Positions 51,042 through 58,255 of a stretch of 64,000 bases of DNA are shown here, one piece after another. Where the stretch lies: contig NZ_FMKA01000016.1 of the NCBI RefSeq assembly GCF_900096945.1, positions 1 to 64,000 of the forward strand. The letters run 5' to 3'. The first letter of the stretch is position 1. Every line of letters starts with the position of its first letter. The position numbers and the translations under genes were made by a program. The notes below the pieces were generated by a model, which saw only the letters and a program-made list of their open reading frames with translations, was not told where the DNA came from and searched no databases. This DNA comes from Anaerobium acetethylicum. Lineage in GTDB: Bacteria > Bacillota > Clostridia > Lachnospirales > Lachnospiraceae.

Positions 51042-51818
51042 ATGAAAGCAACAAAAAGAAATACGAAAAAAACAAATAGAACAGCAGAATCTCAAAACGG
51101 AAGCATGATCAAAGAATTTTTCAAACGAAATTTCAGATACATTACCGTAGCAGTGGGGTTCGTCATACTGGTTATAATCCTGGTTGTAAGTACAGGTGAT
51201 GATAAAGACGACAAAGAAAAAGAGAAAACTGATATAGTTGAGGAAACAACAGCAGAAGATTCCGCGGAACCTGAAACTGAAACAGAAGAAGCGACAGAGG
51301 AAGAAACAGCAGAAGAGGTATCAAATGATCTTCTGACTGACGCATATCCGGATATCAATGCCTTGGTTGCCAGCTACTTTACTGCGATAACAAACAGTGA
51401 TCTTGCTACCCTTAGCCAGATTGTCGTTCCGCTGAGTGAAGCGGAGCAGAACGCTCTTGTGCAGAAAAAAGAGTATATAGAAAGCTATAATAATATAGTA
51501 TGCTATTCGAAAGCAGGTCCTGTTGAGAATTCCCATATCATATTTGCTTACCATGAAATCAAATTCATCAATATAAATACGATGGCTCCCGGATTGGAAC
51601 TTTTCTACGTCATGACGGATGAGAGCGGAAAGCTTTATTTTAATAACGGAGAGATTGATGCCGACACCGAAGCGTATGTAAATGCCATAATAGAAGAGCC
51701 GGACGTAAAAGCCTTATTCGACACTGTGAATACAAAGTATCAGGAGGCACAGGCGGCAGATGCGGATCTGAAAGCCTTTGTTGAACAGCTTGCAGCCGTA
51801 GCAGGAACGGCACAGTAG
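51042..51818 (+). CDS. Unknown bitopic membrane protein with acidic linker
   Basis: A 258-residue protein that I cannot assign to a family. The N-terminal 34 residues are basic and Thr/Asn-rich. One membrane helix (YITVAVGFVILVIILVVST, residues about 33-51) is followed by a very acidic low-complexity linker (about 52-95, Glu/Thr/Asp) and a soluble extracytoplasmic domain of about 160 residues. That domain starts DINALVASYFTAITNSDLAT, in the manner of NTF2-like or lipoprotein domains. It follows tRNA-Arg by 32 bp and may be cotranscribed with it. The AGGAGG site fixes ATG 51042. Confidence 0.75.
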   Translation: MKATKRNTKKTNRTAESQNGSMIKEFFKRNFRYITVAVGFVILVIILVVSTGDDKDDKEKEKTDIVEETTAEDSAEPETETEEATEEETAEEVSNDLLTDAYPDINALVASYFTAITNSDLATLSQIVVPLSEAEQNALVQKKEYIESYNNIVCYSKAGPVENSHIIFAYHEIKFININTMAPGLELFYVMTDESGKLYFNNGEIDADTEAYVNAIIEEPDVKALFDTVNTKYQEAQAADADLKAFVEQLAAVAGTAQ

Positions 51819-51832
51819 ACAGAACGAAAAAC

Positions 51833-51861
51833 TTGACAATTGTGCATAATTGTATTAATCT
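51833..51861 (+). promoter_or_regulatory. Promoter of the T-box/trpXYZ unit
   Basis: Consensus TTGACA (51833-51838), 17-bp spacer, TAATCT (51856-51861). Transcription would start near 51868. Confidence 0.8.
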
Positions 51862-51867
51862 TAATTT

Positions 51868-52193
51868 ATGATTTGTGTCATTTTTTGAAAGACAGGATTA
51901 AACATAATGAAACCGATGAGAAAGAGTAGTAAGCTTTTGTACGACATTAAAGAGAGCCGTAAATGCTGGGAATGCGGTATGTAGTCTTTTGCTGAATGGA
52001 CTTTTGAGGGCAGCCTGAAATTGTAATAAAAGTATGCGCTGTCGGGAACCAAACCCGTTATCAATCAGGCTTGTATAATTCAGGCAGTTGACCTGACTGT
52101 ACATGACAGAGAGGACTTTACGTCAATTTGAGTGGTACCGCGATAATAAGTATATTATTACCGTCTCAAGCATTTGCTTGGGGCGGTTTTTTT
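51868..52193 (+). promoter_or_regulatory. T-box riboswitch, tryptophan specifier (TGG)
   Basis: All landmarks of a T-box leader are present in order: an AAGAGTAGTAA start, AAGAGAGCCG and the AG-bulge-like GCTGGGAATGC of Stem I. The specifier loop CTGAATGGACTTTTGAG has TGG at 51997-51999 between GAA and an A. The T-box is GAGTGGTACCGCG (bulge TGGT), ending at 52142, and a terminator (ACCGTCTCAAGC with GCTTGGGGCGGT, 52160-52187) is followed by seven T. Uncharged tRNA-Trp would stabilise the antiterminator and turn on the transporter genes. The specifier reading comes from alignment by eye to the usual GAA-NNN-A pattern. Confidence 0.9.
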
Positions 52194-52234
52194 ATCTCAC
52201 AGGATAGTTCGTCCCAGGTGATGATAAAAACCGC
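52183..52234 (+). repeat. Second hairpin after the T-box terminator (shared repeat)
   Basis: GCGGTTTTT (52183-52191, the 3' arm and U-run of the T-box terminator) can pair with AAAAACCGC (52226-52234). The intervening ATCTCAC...AGTTCGTCC matches 44776-44799. Confidence 0.55.
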
Positions 52235-52282
52235 GTGGAGGCAGACTGATTATTAAAATTCGAAAAACAAGGAGTTGGTTGT

Positions 52283-52312
52283 ATGGAAGACGGTTGGTGG
52301 AAAACAGCATAA
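52283..52312 (+). CDS. Candidate Trp-rich leader peptide MEDGWWKTA
   Basis: A nine-codon ORF with two adjacent Trp codons (TGG TGG at 52295-52300) and an AAGGAG ribosome site 8 nt before the ATG. It lies 90 bp after the T-box terminator and 78 bp before trpX. Such Trp-Trp leader peptides sense charged tRNA-Trp by ribosome stalling in other bacteria. No clear terminator follows it, only a GCAGG/CCTGC stem, so if real it may act on translation or mRNA stability. A chance ORF is the main alternative. Confidence 0.5.
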   Translation: MEDGWWKTA

Positions 52313-52390
52313 CATTTGATATAGCAGGAAAACACCTGCAAGAAGACACAGAAAAACAGACAGATTGTCAGAAGAAAAAGGAGAAAAAAG

Positions 52391-53419
52391 ATGAAAAAGA
52401 AATTTTTAGCAGTTTTATTATGTGCAGCGATGACAGCAGTAGCAGCTACAGGATGTTCAGGAGCAGACAACAACGGAACAAAAACAGAAACTACAAAAGA
52501 AACCACATATACCATAGGGATCTCGCAGTTTGCAGAACATGGATCACTGGATAACTGCAGAGAGGGATTTCTTGCAGGGCTGGCAGAAGAAGGGATTGTA
52601 GAAGGCGAGAATCTGAAAGTTACAGTTGAAAACGCCCAGGCAGATACAGGAATCGCGAACCAGATTGCACAGAATTTTGTGGCAAACAAGGTAGATCTGA
52701 TTTGTGCAATTGCTACCCCGAGCGCCCAGAGTGCATATAATGCTGCCAAAGATGCGGATATACCGACAATCTTCACAGCAGTAACAGATCCTGTTGCGGC
52801 GGAACTTGCCGATGAGGATGGAAATCCGGCAGGAAATATCACAGGAACAAGCGACAAGCTTCCAGTGGAAAAGCAGCTTGCCATGATCAGGGAAATCCTT
52901 CCTGAAGCAAAAACAATCGGTATTCTGTATAATACAAGTGAAGTGAATTCGGAAGCGGCAATAGCAGAATATGAAGCGGCTGTAGGCGAATTTGGATTCA
53001 AGCTTGAAACAGTAGGCGTTAGCGCAGCCGCGGACATCCCGCTGGCAACAGACAGCATATTGGAAAAAGTAGACTGCATCAACAATCTGACAGACAACCT
53101 GGTTGTCAGTTCACTTCCTACAATTCTTGCAAAAGCTTCAGAGAAGAACATCCCTGTATTTGGCAGCGAAGTTGAACAGGTAAAAATAGGATGCCTTGCG
53201 TCAGAAGGCCTTGACTACTACAAGCTTGGAATGCGGACAGGAAAAATGGCAGCTGCAGTTTTAAAGGGAGAGAAGAAGGCAGGCGAAATGCCTTATGAAA
53301 TAATTGAAGAGAGCAGCCTGTATTTCAACTCAAAGGTTATGGAAAATCTCGGGCTGGAAGTGTCAGAGGATGTAATAGGAAGAGCAGCTGAGAAATTCAC
53401 GGAAATTTCGGCAGAATAA
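52391..53419 (+). CDS. trpX: ABC transporter substrate-binding lipoprotein, TrpX type
   Basis: A 342-residue periplasmic-binding-type protein (ABC_sub_bind family). A signal peptide with lipobox AATGCS puts the lipidated Cys at about residue 22. The mature protein begins with a Thr/Lys-rich linker and YTIGISQFAEHGSLDNCREG. The family is annotated as tryptophan/tyrosine uptake (TrpX), and the upstream T-box with a Trp specifier agrees. GAAAAAGGAG precedes the ATG. It is followed by permease and ATPase genes. Confidence 0.88.
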   Translation: MKKKFLAVLLCAAMTAVAATGCSGADNNGTKTETTKETTYTIGISQFAEHGSLDNCREGFLAGLAEEGIVEGENLKVTVENAQADTGIANQIAQNFVANKVDLICAIATPSAQSAYNAAKDADIPTIFTAVTDPVAAELADEDGNPAGNITGTSDKLPVEKQLAMIREILPEAKTIGILYNTSEVNSEAAIAEYEAAVGEFGFKLETVGVSAAADIPLATDSILEKVDCINNLTDNLVVSSLPTILAKASEKNIPVFGSEVEQVKIGCLASEGLDYYKLGMRTGKMAAAVLKGEKKAGEMPYEIIEESSLYFNSKVMENLGLEVSEDVIGRAAEKFTEISAE

Positions 53420-53473
53420 AAAAGAAAAACGTATTTCCGAAAATATGTAATCGGAAAATTGGAGGAATCAGAA

Positions 53474-54358
53474 ATGTCTATACTTTTAGGGGTTTTAGAG
53501 CAGGGCATCATATATGCAATCATGGCGCTGGGAATCTACATCACATACAAAATACTGGATTTTCCTGACCTGACGGCAGACGGAAGTTTTCCCCTTGGTG
53601 CAGCCGTTACAGCAGCCGTGATGGTAAAAGGGGTCAATCCTTATCTGGCGCTTGTGATTGCCTTTGCGGCAGGCGTGCTGTCAGGCATTGTAACAGGAAT
53701 CATACACGTGAAGCTGAAAGTAAGGGATCTTCTTTCTGGCATTATTGTAATGACCGGGCTGTATTCCGTGAATTTAAGGATTGCGGGAAAGTCGAATGTT
53801 CCTATATTCAATATGGAGACGATCTTCGACAATGCTGGATTAAACAATGTCTTGCCGGAGTCTGTTGCAAGCTATCAGACCCTCTTCGTTGTCGTGGCGG
53901 TAGCTTTAGCCAGCAAATTTGCACTGGATGCTTATCTGAAGACGAAATCAGGATATCTGCTCAGGGCGGTTGGAGACAACTCTGTAATAGTAACGACTCT
54001 GGCAAAGGACAGCGGTTTCGTGAAAATACTGGGTCTTGCCATAGCGAACGGTCTGATTGCCCTGAGTGGAAGCGTCATGTGCCAGCAGCAGCGTTTTTTT
54101 GAAATATCAATGGGTACGGGTACAATGGTGATCGGCCTTGCCAGCGTCATTATTGGAACAAACCTGTTTAAGAATTTTTCGAAAGTCAGGGCGACGACGG
54201 CTGTTATAATCGGCGCTGTCATTTATAAGGGATGCGTAGCGGCAGCGATTAAATTCGGCCTCAGCGCAACGGACATGAAACTTGTAACTGCGGTCCTGTT
54301 TTTAATAATCCTGGTACTGAGCAGGGGCAGGGTAAAGAAGGTGAAGAACAATGCTTGA
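53474..54358 (+). CDS. trpY: ABC transporter permease, TrpY type
   Basis: A 294-residue permease with about eight to nine helices, of the branched-chain amino acid/sugar (BPD_transp_2-like) superfamily. QGIIYAIMALGIYITYKILD, FPDLTADGSFPLGAAVTAAV and the cytoplasmic loop RAVGDNSVIVTTLAKDSGF are visible. It would form the channel of the TrpXYZ importer. ATG 53474 follows GGAGGAAT; the in-frame TTG 53459 is rejected. It overlaps the ATPase gene by 8 bp. Confidence 0.87.
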   Translation: MSILLGVLEQGIIYAIMALGIYITYKILDFPDLTADGSFPLGAAVTAAVMVKGVNPYLALVIAFAAGVLSGIVTGIIHVKLKVRDLLSGIIVMTGLYSVNLRIAGKSNVPIFNMETIFDNAGLNNVLPESVASYQTLFVVVAVALASKFALDAYLKTKSGYLLRAVGDNSVIVTTLAKDSGFVKILGLAIANGLIALSGSVMCQQQRFFEISMGTGTMVIGLASVIIGTNLFKNFSKVRATTAVIIGAVIYKGCVAAAIKFGLSATDMKLVTAVLFLIILVLSRGRVKKVKNNA

Positions 54359-55124
54359 GCTTAAAAATATCAACAAATATTATAATTCTGGAACAGTCAA
54401 CGAGATGTGCCTGTTCAACAATTTCAACCTTACAATAAAGGATCATGAATTCGTGTCCGTAATCGGCAGCAACGGCTCCGGCAAAACCTCGCTCCTCAAC
54501 ATTATCTGCGGCAGCATCGCTACAGACAGCGGAAATTTAATCATGCAGGGCAGCGACATTACCGGAGAAAAGGAATTCAGGAGATACAGGAAGATCGGAA
54601 GAGTGTATCAGAATCCTGCAATGGGAACATGCCCGAGCATGACCATCCTGGAGAACATGTCCCTTGCTGACAATAAGGGTAAGCCTTATAATCTGGGTTC
54701 CGGAACAAACAGGAAGCGGGCTGAATTTTACAGGGAAAGCCTCAGGCAGCTGAACCTGGGACTTGAGGATAAGATGAACGTAAAGGTAGGTTCCCTTTCG
54801 GGTGGACAGAGGCAGGCAATGGCGCTTCTGATGTCGACAATGACACCTATAGAATTCCTGATTCTGGATGAGCATACGGCGGCTCTGGATCCGAAAACAG
54901 CTGAGACCATCATGGAGCTTACTGATCAGATCGTTAAGGAAAAGAAGCTCACAACAATCATGGTAACGCATAATCTCAGATATGCATTGGAATATGGCAA
55001 CAGGCTCCTCATGATGCATCAGGGCGAAGCGGTGCTGGATAAATCAGCTGCAGAGAAAGCGGAAATGAGTATTGACGACCTTCTCGGCGTGTTCAACCAG
55101 ATCAGTATAGAATGCGGAAATTAG
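54351..55124 (+). CDS. trpZ: ABC transporter ATP-binding protein, TrpZ type
   Basis: A 257-residue ABC ATPase. Walker A GSNGSGKTSLLN near residue 44, signature LSGGQRQAMAL, Walker B FLILDEHTAALDP (His instead of the usual Pro after Glu, as seen in this subfamily) and switch VTHNLRYALEYG are intact. It completes the importer with trpX and trpY; the 8-bp overlap with trpY indicates translational coupling. Confidence 0.87.
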   Translation: MLELKNINKYYNSGTVNEMCLFNNFNLTIKDHEFVSVIGSNGSGKTSLLNIICGSIATDSGNLIMQGSDITGEKEFRRYRKIGRVYQNPAMGTCPSMTILENMSLADNKGKPYNLGSGTNRKRAEFYRESLRQLNLGLEDKMNVKVGSLSGGQRQAMALLMSTMTPIEFLILDEHTAALDPKTAETIMELTDQIVKEKKLTTIMVTHNLRYALEYGNRLLMMHQGEAVLDKSAAEKAEMSIDDLLGVFNQISIECGN

Positions 55125-55181
55125 CGGTTTGAGTGAAGCGGCGAAAAAAGCCGGAATTTACGAATACAGGAGGAATGAAAT

Positions 55182-55694
55182 ATGAATAGAATAGCAAAAT
55201 TCCATAAAGTCAGCAGGGAACAGTTTTTCGAGGACTACAGGGATACGTTTGGTGAAACGGATGATGAAAAGCTGTATGCCATATACGAGAATATCAGGCT
55301 GCCCAGAAGGGCTACAACAGGCTCGGCCGGCTATGATTTTTTCAGCCCGGTCCCATTTGAACTGATGCCCGGGCAGACAATTAAAATACCTACCGGAATC
55401 AGGGTAGAAATCGATGAGAACTGGGTTCTGAAATGCTACCCAAGAAGCGGGCTTGGATTTAAGTTCAGGCTGCAGCTGAATAATACTGTAGGGATTATAG
55501 ACAGCGACTATTTTGAATCTGAAAATGAAGGCCATATTTTCTCGAAACTGACGAATGACAGCAATGAAGGAAAGATACTTGTCCTCGACGCGGGGGACGG
55601 ATTTATGCAGGGTATTTTTATCGAATATGGCATTACCGTTGATGATGAAGTCACGGAAACCAGAAACGGCGGATTTGGAAGCACCGGAAGGTAA
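55182..55694 (+). CDS. dut: dUTP diphosphatase (trimeric type)
   Basis: A 170-residue dUTPase fold. Motif 1 is SAGYDFFSP, motif 2 CYPRSGLGFKF (PRSG), motif 3 GIIDSDYFES, and motif 5 NGGFGSTGR at the very C-terminus; motif 4 is weaker (GFMQGIF instead of a classic RxAQ). An N-terminal extension of about 35 residues precedes the domain. It hydrolyses dUTP to dUMP, protecting DNA from uracil. The AGGAGG ribosome site fixes ATG 55182. It may be cotranscribed with trpXYZ or by readthrough. Confidence 0.88.
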   Translation: MNRIAKFHKVSREQFFEDYRDTFGETDDEKLYAIYENIRLPRRATTGSAGYDFFSPVPFELMPGQTIKIPTGIRVEIDENWVLKCYPRSGLGFKFRLQLNNTVGIIDSDYFESENEGHIFSKLTNDSNEGKILVLDAGDGFMQGIFIEYGITVDDEVTETRNGGFGSTGR

Positions 55695-55748
55695 TCTGGA
55701 AAGCTTGCAGGCAGCATATGCAAGAGGTTCTGAATAGTTACAAAATAG

Positions 55749-55807
55749 TTGACAAATCTTTTACATCGGTTTATACTTTGAAAGTAAAATAGTTTGATAA
55801 TCAAAAT
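55749..55807 (+). promoter_or_regulatory. fabH promoter with two FabT-like boxes
   Basis: TTGACA (55749-55754), 17-bp spacer, TATACT (55772-55777). Box 1 TTTGAAAGTAAAA (55777-55789) and box 2 TTTGATAATCAAA (55793-55805) match TTTGA-N3-TCAAA, the core recognised by the MarR-type fatty-acid repressor FabT in other Firmicutes. Same layout at 62369-62425. Confidence 0.75.
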
Positions 55808-55824
55808 AAATGATGGGGAATAAA

Positions 55825-56805
55825 ATGACAACTAAAATAATAGGTACGGGAAGCTTTCTTCCTGAAAATATAGTAACCAATGAAAAACTGACAACGATAG
55901 TTGAAACCAGCGATGAATGGATCAGCAGCAGGACAGGCATAAAAGAAAGAAGAATCGTGTGCAGAGAGACGACTTCCGGTATGGCTTCTGAAGCGGCAAA
56001 GCGTGCAATTGAGGATGCGAAGATAGATCCTGCGGAAATAGATCTTATTATTATGGCTACCTTTACACCTGACAGAAGCATGCCTTGTGGTGCGTGCGAT
56101 GTCCAGAAAGAAATCGGAGCTGCAAAAGCAACAGCATTCGATCTTAATGCAGCCTGCTCGGGCTTCCTTTTTGCGCTTAATACGGCTCACGCATACATAT
56201 CCGCAGGATTATGCAGGACAGCTCTGGTCATGGGTGCTGAGACACTGTCGAAGGTACTTGACTGGACTGACCGTGGAACCTGTGTCCTTTTCGGAGATGG
56301 CGCCGGAGCTGCGGTTGTGCAGGCTTCCGATACAGGAATTATCAGTATGGTAACCGGGGCAGACGGAACGAAGGGTGACGTGCTGACATGTGACGGAAGA
56401 AGGGTCATAAATCCTCTGACTGCAGGTCTGGACGACGTTGAGTCTGGAGCCGATGAAGCATACATAAAAATGAATGGCCAGGAAGTGTTTAAATTTGCCG
56501 TGAAGAAGGTGCCTGAATCGATAGAGGAGCTTCTTGAGAAATCAAGGACTGCAATTGAAGACGTGAAGTATTTCATCCTTCACCAGGCAAACAAGAGGAT
56601 TATTCATTCTGTAGCAAAAAGGCTGAAGGTTTCTGAAGAAAAATTCCCGATGAATCTTGATTCCTGCGGAAATACTTCGGCTGCCAGCATACCGATTCTG
56701 CTTGATGAAATGAATAGAAAAGGTCTGCTGAACCCAGGGGATAAGATTGTTATGTCCGGATTTGGCGGAGGACTTACATGGGGAGCCGTTATCCTTGAAT
56801 GGTAG
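55825..56805 (+). CDS. fabH: Beta-ketoacyl-ACP synthase III
   Basis: A 326-residue thiolase-fold enzyme starting fatty acid synthesis from acetyl- or branched acyl-CoA and malonyl-ACP. The catalytic triad is visible: Cys in NAACSGFLFAL (near residue 112), His in FILHQANKRI and Asn in CGNTSAAS. ATG 55825 follows TGGGGA at good distance; an ATG at 55810 has none. It stands 6 kb away from the rest of the fab genes but shares promoter design with acpP. Confidence 0.95.
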   Translation: MTTKIIGTGSFLPENIVTNEKLTTIVETSDEWISSRTGIKERRIVCRETTSGMASEAAKRAIEDAKIDPAEIDLIIMATFTPDRSMPCGACDVQKEIGAAKATAFDLNAACSGFLFALNTAHAYISAGLCRTALVMGAETLSKVLDWTDRGTCVLFGDGAGAAVVQASDTGIISMVTGADGTKGDVLTCDGRRVINPLTAGLDDVESGADEAYIKMNGQEVFKFAVKKVPESIEELLEKSRTAIEDVKYFILHQANKRIIHSVAKRLKVSEEKFPMNLDSCGNTSAASIPILLDEMNRKGLLNPGDKIVMSGFGGGLTWGAVILEW

Positions 56806-56841
56806 CCAGTGTGCATGATTTCCTGTAATTAATGATATTCG

Positions 56842-56884
56842 AAAGCCTCAGCCCGTGGATTGTCCCGGTGCTGGGGCTTTTTTT
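56842..56884 (+). terminator. Terminator after fabH
   Basis: AAAGCCTCAGC (56842-56852) pairs with GCTGGGGCTTT (56870-56880) through one G-T wobble, followed by TTTT. Confidence 0.85.
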
Positions 56885-56949
56885 CGGTTTTAAAAGTACA
56901 GATGTGTATCGGATTATTGCAATTTACCGTATTTTGTTTGGAAAACTTA

Positions 56950-56958
56950 TGGTATAAT
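56950..56958 (+). promoter_or_regulatory. Extended -10 promoter for degV
   Basis: TGGTATAAT (TATAAT at 56953-56958) gives an extended -10; the -35 is weak. It lies 34 bp before degV. Confidence 0.6.
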
Positions 56959-56991
56959 ACTATTATTAGAAAAACAGAGAGGATGTTTGAA

Positions 56992-57861
56992 ATGAAAGAT
57001 TTTATGATAACGACAGAAAATACTGCTGATCTGCCTGATAAATATGTCCTGGAAAATGAATTGGGAATAATGGCCCTCACATATATGATTGATGGTAATG
57101 TCTACGATAAAGACAATTCACTTCCTTACAAAGAGTTTTATGACAGAATACGTAACGGCTCTATGCCGACTACGTCGCAGATAAATCCGGAAACCGCCAG
57201 GGAAAAGTTCCAGAGCATTGTCGACAAAGGAATGGATGTCCTTCATATATCGTTTTCTTCGGGGCTCAGTGGAAGCTATAATAGCGCAAGAATCGCAGCG
57301 GAGGAAATGAAGGAGGAAAATCCGGACGCCAGAATAATTGTTGTGGATTCCCTGTGTGCATCTCTTGGACAGGGCCTTATTGTCCATAAGGCAGTGGAAA
57401 TGAAAAAGGCAGGAAAAACCCTGGATGAAATTGTGAAATGGCTTGAGGAAAACAAGCTCCACATATGCCACATGGTGGCAGTCGATGACCTTAACCACCT
57501 TTACCGCGGAGGACGCGTCTCAAAATCAGCCGCATTTATCGGAACCATGATCAATGTCAAACCTCTTATTCATGTAAATGACGAGGGAAAACTGATACCT
57601 ATAGCAAAAGTAAGAGGCAGGAAGAAATCGCTTACTGCACTTGTAGACAGTATGGAAGCGCAGATGGGCTCATGCAGAGAGCAGAATGATATCGTATTTA
57701 TCAGTCATGCAGACTGCCTTGAGGATGCTGAATTTGTTGCAGCACAGATCAGGGATCGGTTCGGGATTGAAAAATTCATAATCGATTTTATCGGACCAGT
57801 CATAGGCTCCCATACAGGCCCGGGAACTGTAGCAGTGTTCTTTATGGGTGAAAAAAGATAA
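56992..57861 (+). CDS. degV: DegV-family fatty-acid-binding protein
   Basis: A 289-residue DegV/FakB-type protein. Such proteins bind a fatty acid and, in partnership with FakA kinase, present it for phosphorylation; not all paralogues are proven FakB. Motifs are FMITTENTADLP, SMPTTSQINPE (the fatty-acid carboxyl-binding region), HISFSSGLSGSYNSA, LYRGGRVSKSAAFIG and a closing GSHTGPGTVAVFF. ATG 56992 follows GAGAGG. Upstream in-frame sequence crosses the fabH terminator and is not coding. Its place next to fabH agrees with a role in fatty-acid use. Confidence 0.9.
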   Translation: MKDFMITTENTADLPDKYVLENELGIMALTYMIDGNVYDKDNSLPYKEFYDRIRNGSMPTTSQINPETAREKFQSIVDKGMDVLHISFSSGLSGSYNSARIAAEEMKEENPDARIIVVDSLCASLGQGLIVHKAVEMKKAGKTLDEIVKWLEENKLHICHMVAVDDLNHLYRGGRVSKSAAFIGTMINVKPLIHVNDEGKLIPIAKVRGRKKSLTALVDSMEAQMGSCREQNDIVFISHADCLEDAEFVAAQIRDRFGIEKFIIDFIGPVIGSHTGPGTVAVFFMGEKR

Positions 57862-57876
57862 AACTTAAAAGTTGAG

Positions 57877-57926
57877 AAACAGCCGTCCGGACGAAAGCAA
57901 TAGCAAGTCTGGGCGGCTGTTTTTGT
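57877..57926 (+). terminator. Terminator after degV
   Basis: AAACAGCCGTCCGGAC pairs with GTCTGGGCGGCTGTTT across an A-rich loop, then TTTGT. Confidence 0.85.
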
Positions 57927-57958
57927 ACTATAGGAGCATGTCCTGCAGAACAATGGAG

Positions 57959-58015
57959 TTGACAATCGTTATCATCCGGGGTTATAATGTTCAATGTAAA
58001 TGATAACCATTATCA
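57959..58015 (+). promoter_or_regulatory. feoAB promoter with two Fur boxes
   Basis: TTGACA (57959-57964), 18-bp spacer, TATAAT (57983-57988). A 7-1-7 Fur box TGATAAC-C-ATTATCA lies at 58001-58015 (one mismatch), and a second, weaker one (TGACAAT-C-GTTATCA, 57960-57974) overlaps the -35. Iron-bound Fur would block the promoter. Confidence 0.85.
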
Positions 58016-58030
58016 ATAAGAGGTGCCTAA

Positions 58031-58255
58031 ATGACTTTACTGGATGGAAAAGCAGGCGAAAGCTACAAGGTCAAAGAACTTATGACTGATGAAGATGTTA
58101 TGAGAAGGCTGGAAGTTCTTGGAATCAATGAAGATACAAATGTGAAGATTTTAAATAGAAAAAGAAATGGCTCCATGATTATAAAAGTCAGGGGAAGCCG
58201 CCTTGCCATAGGAAGAAATATCGCAGCATGCATAGAAGTAAGGGAGGGCGAATGA
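58031..58255 (+). CDS. feoA: Ferrous iron transport protein FeoA
   Basis: A 74-residue SH3-like cytoplasmic protein: YKVKELMTDEDVMRRLEVLG then NVKILNRKRNGSMIIKVRGS and RLAIGRNIAACIEV. FeoA partners FeoB in Fe(II) uptake, probably by tuning its G domain. AAGAGGTG precedes the ATG. The promoter carries Fur boxes. It overlaps or abuts feoB. Confidence 0.93.
   Translation: MTLLDGKAGESYKVKELMTDEDVMRRLEVLGINEDTNVKILNRKRNGSMIIKVRGSRLAIGRNIAACIEVREGE

Noticed and set aside
52279-52554. 91-codon + strand ORF overlapping the Trp leader and trpX
   Set aside because: Out of frame with trpX, TTG start, low-complexity Lys/Glu product; the shorter MEDGWWKTA frame has the better ribosome site.
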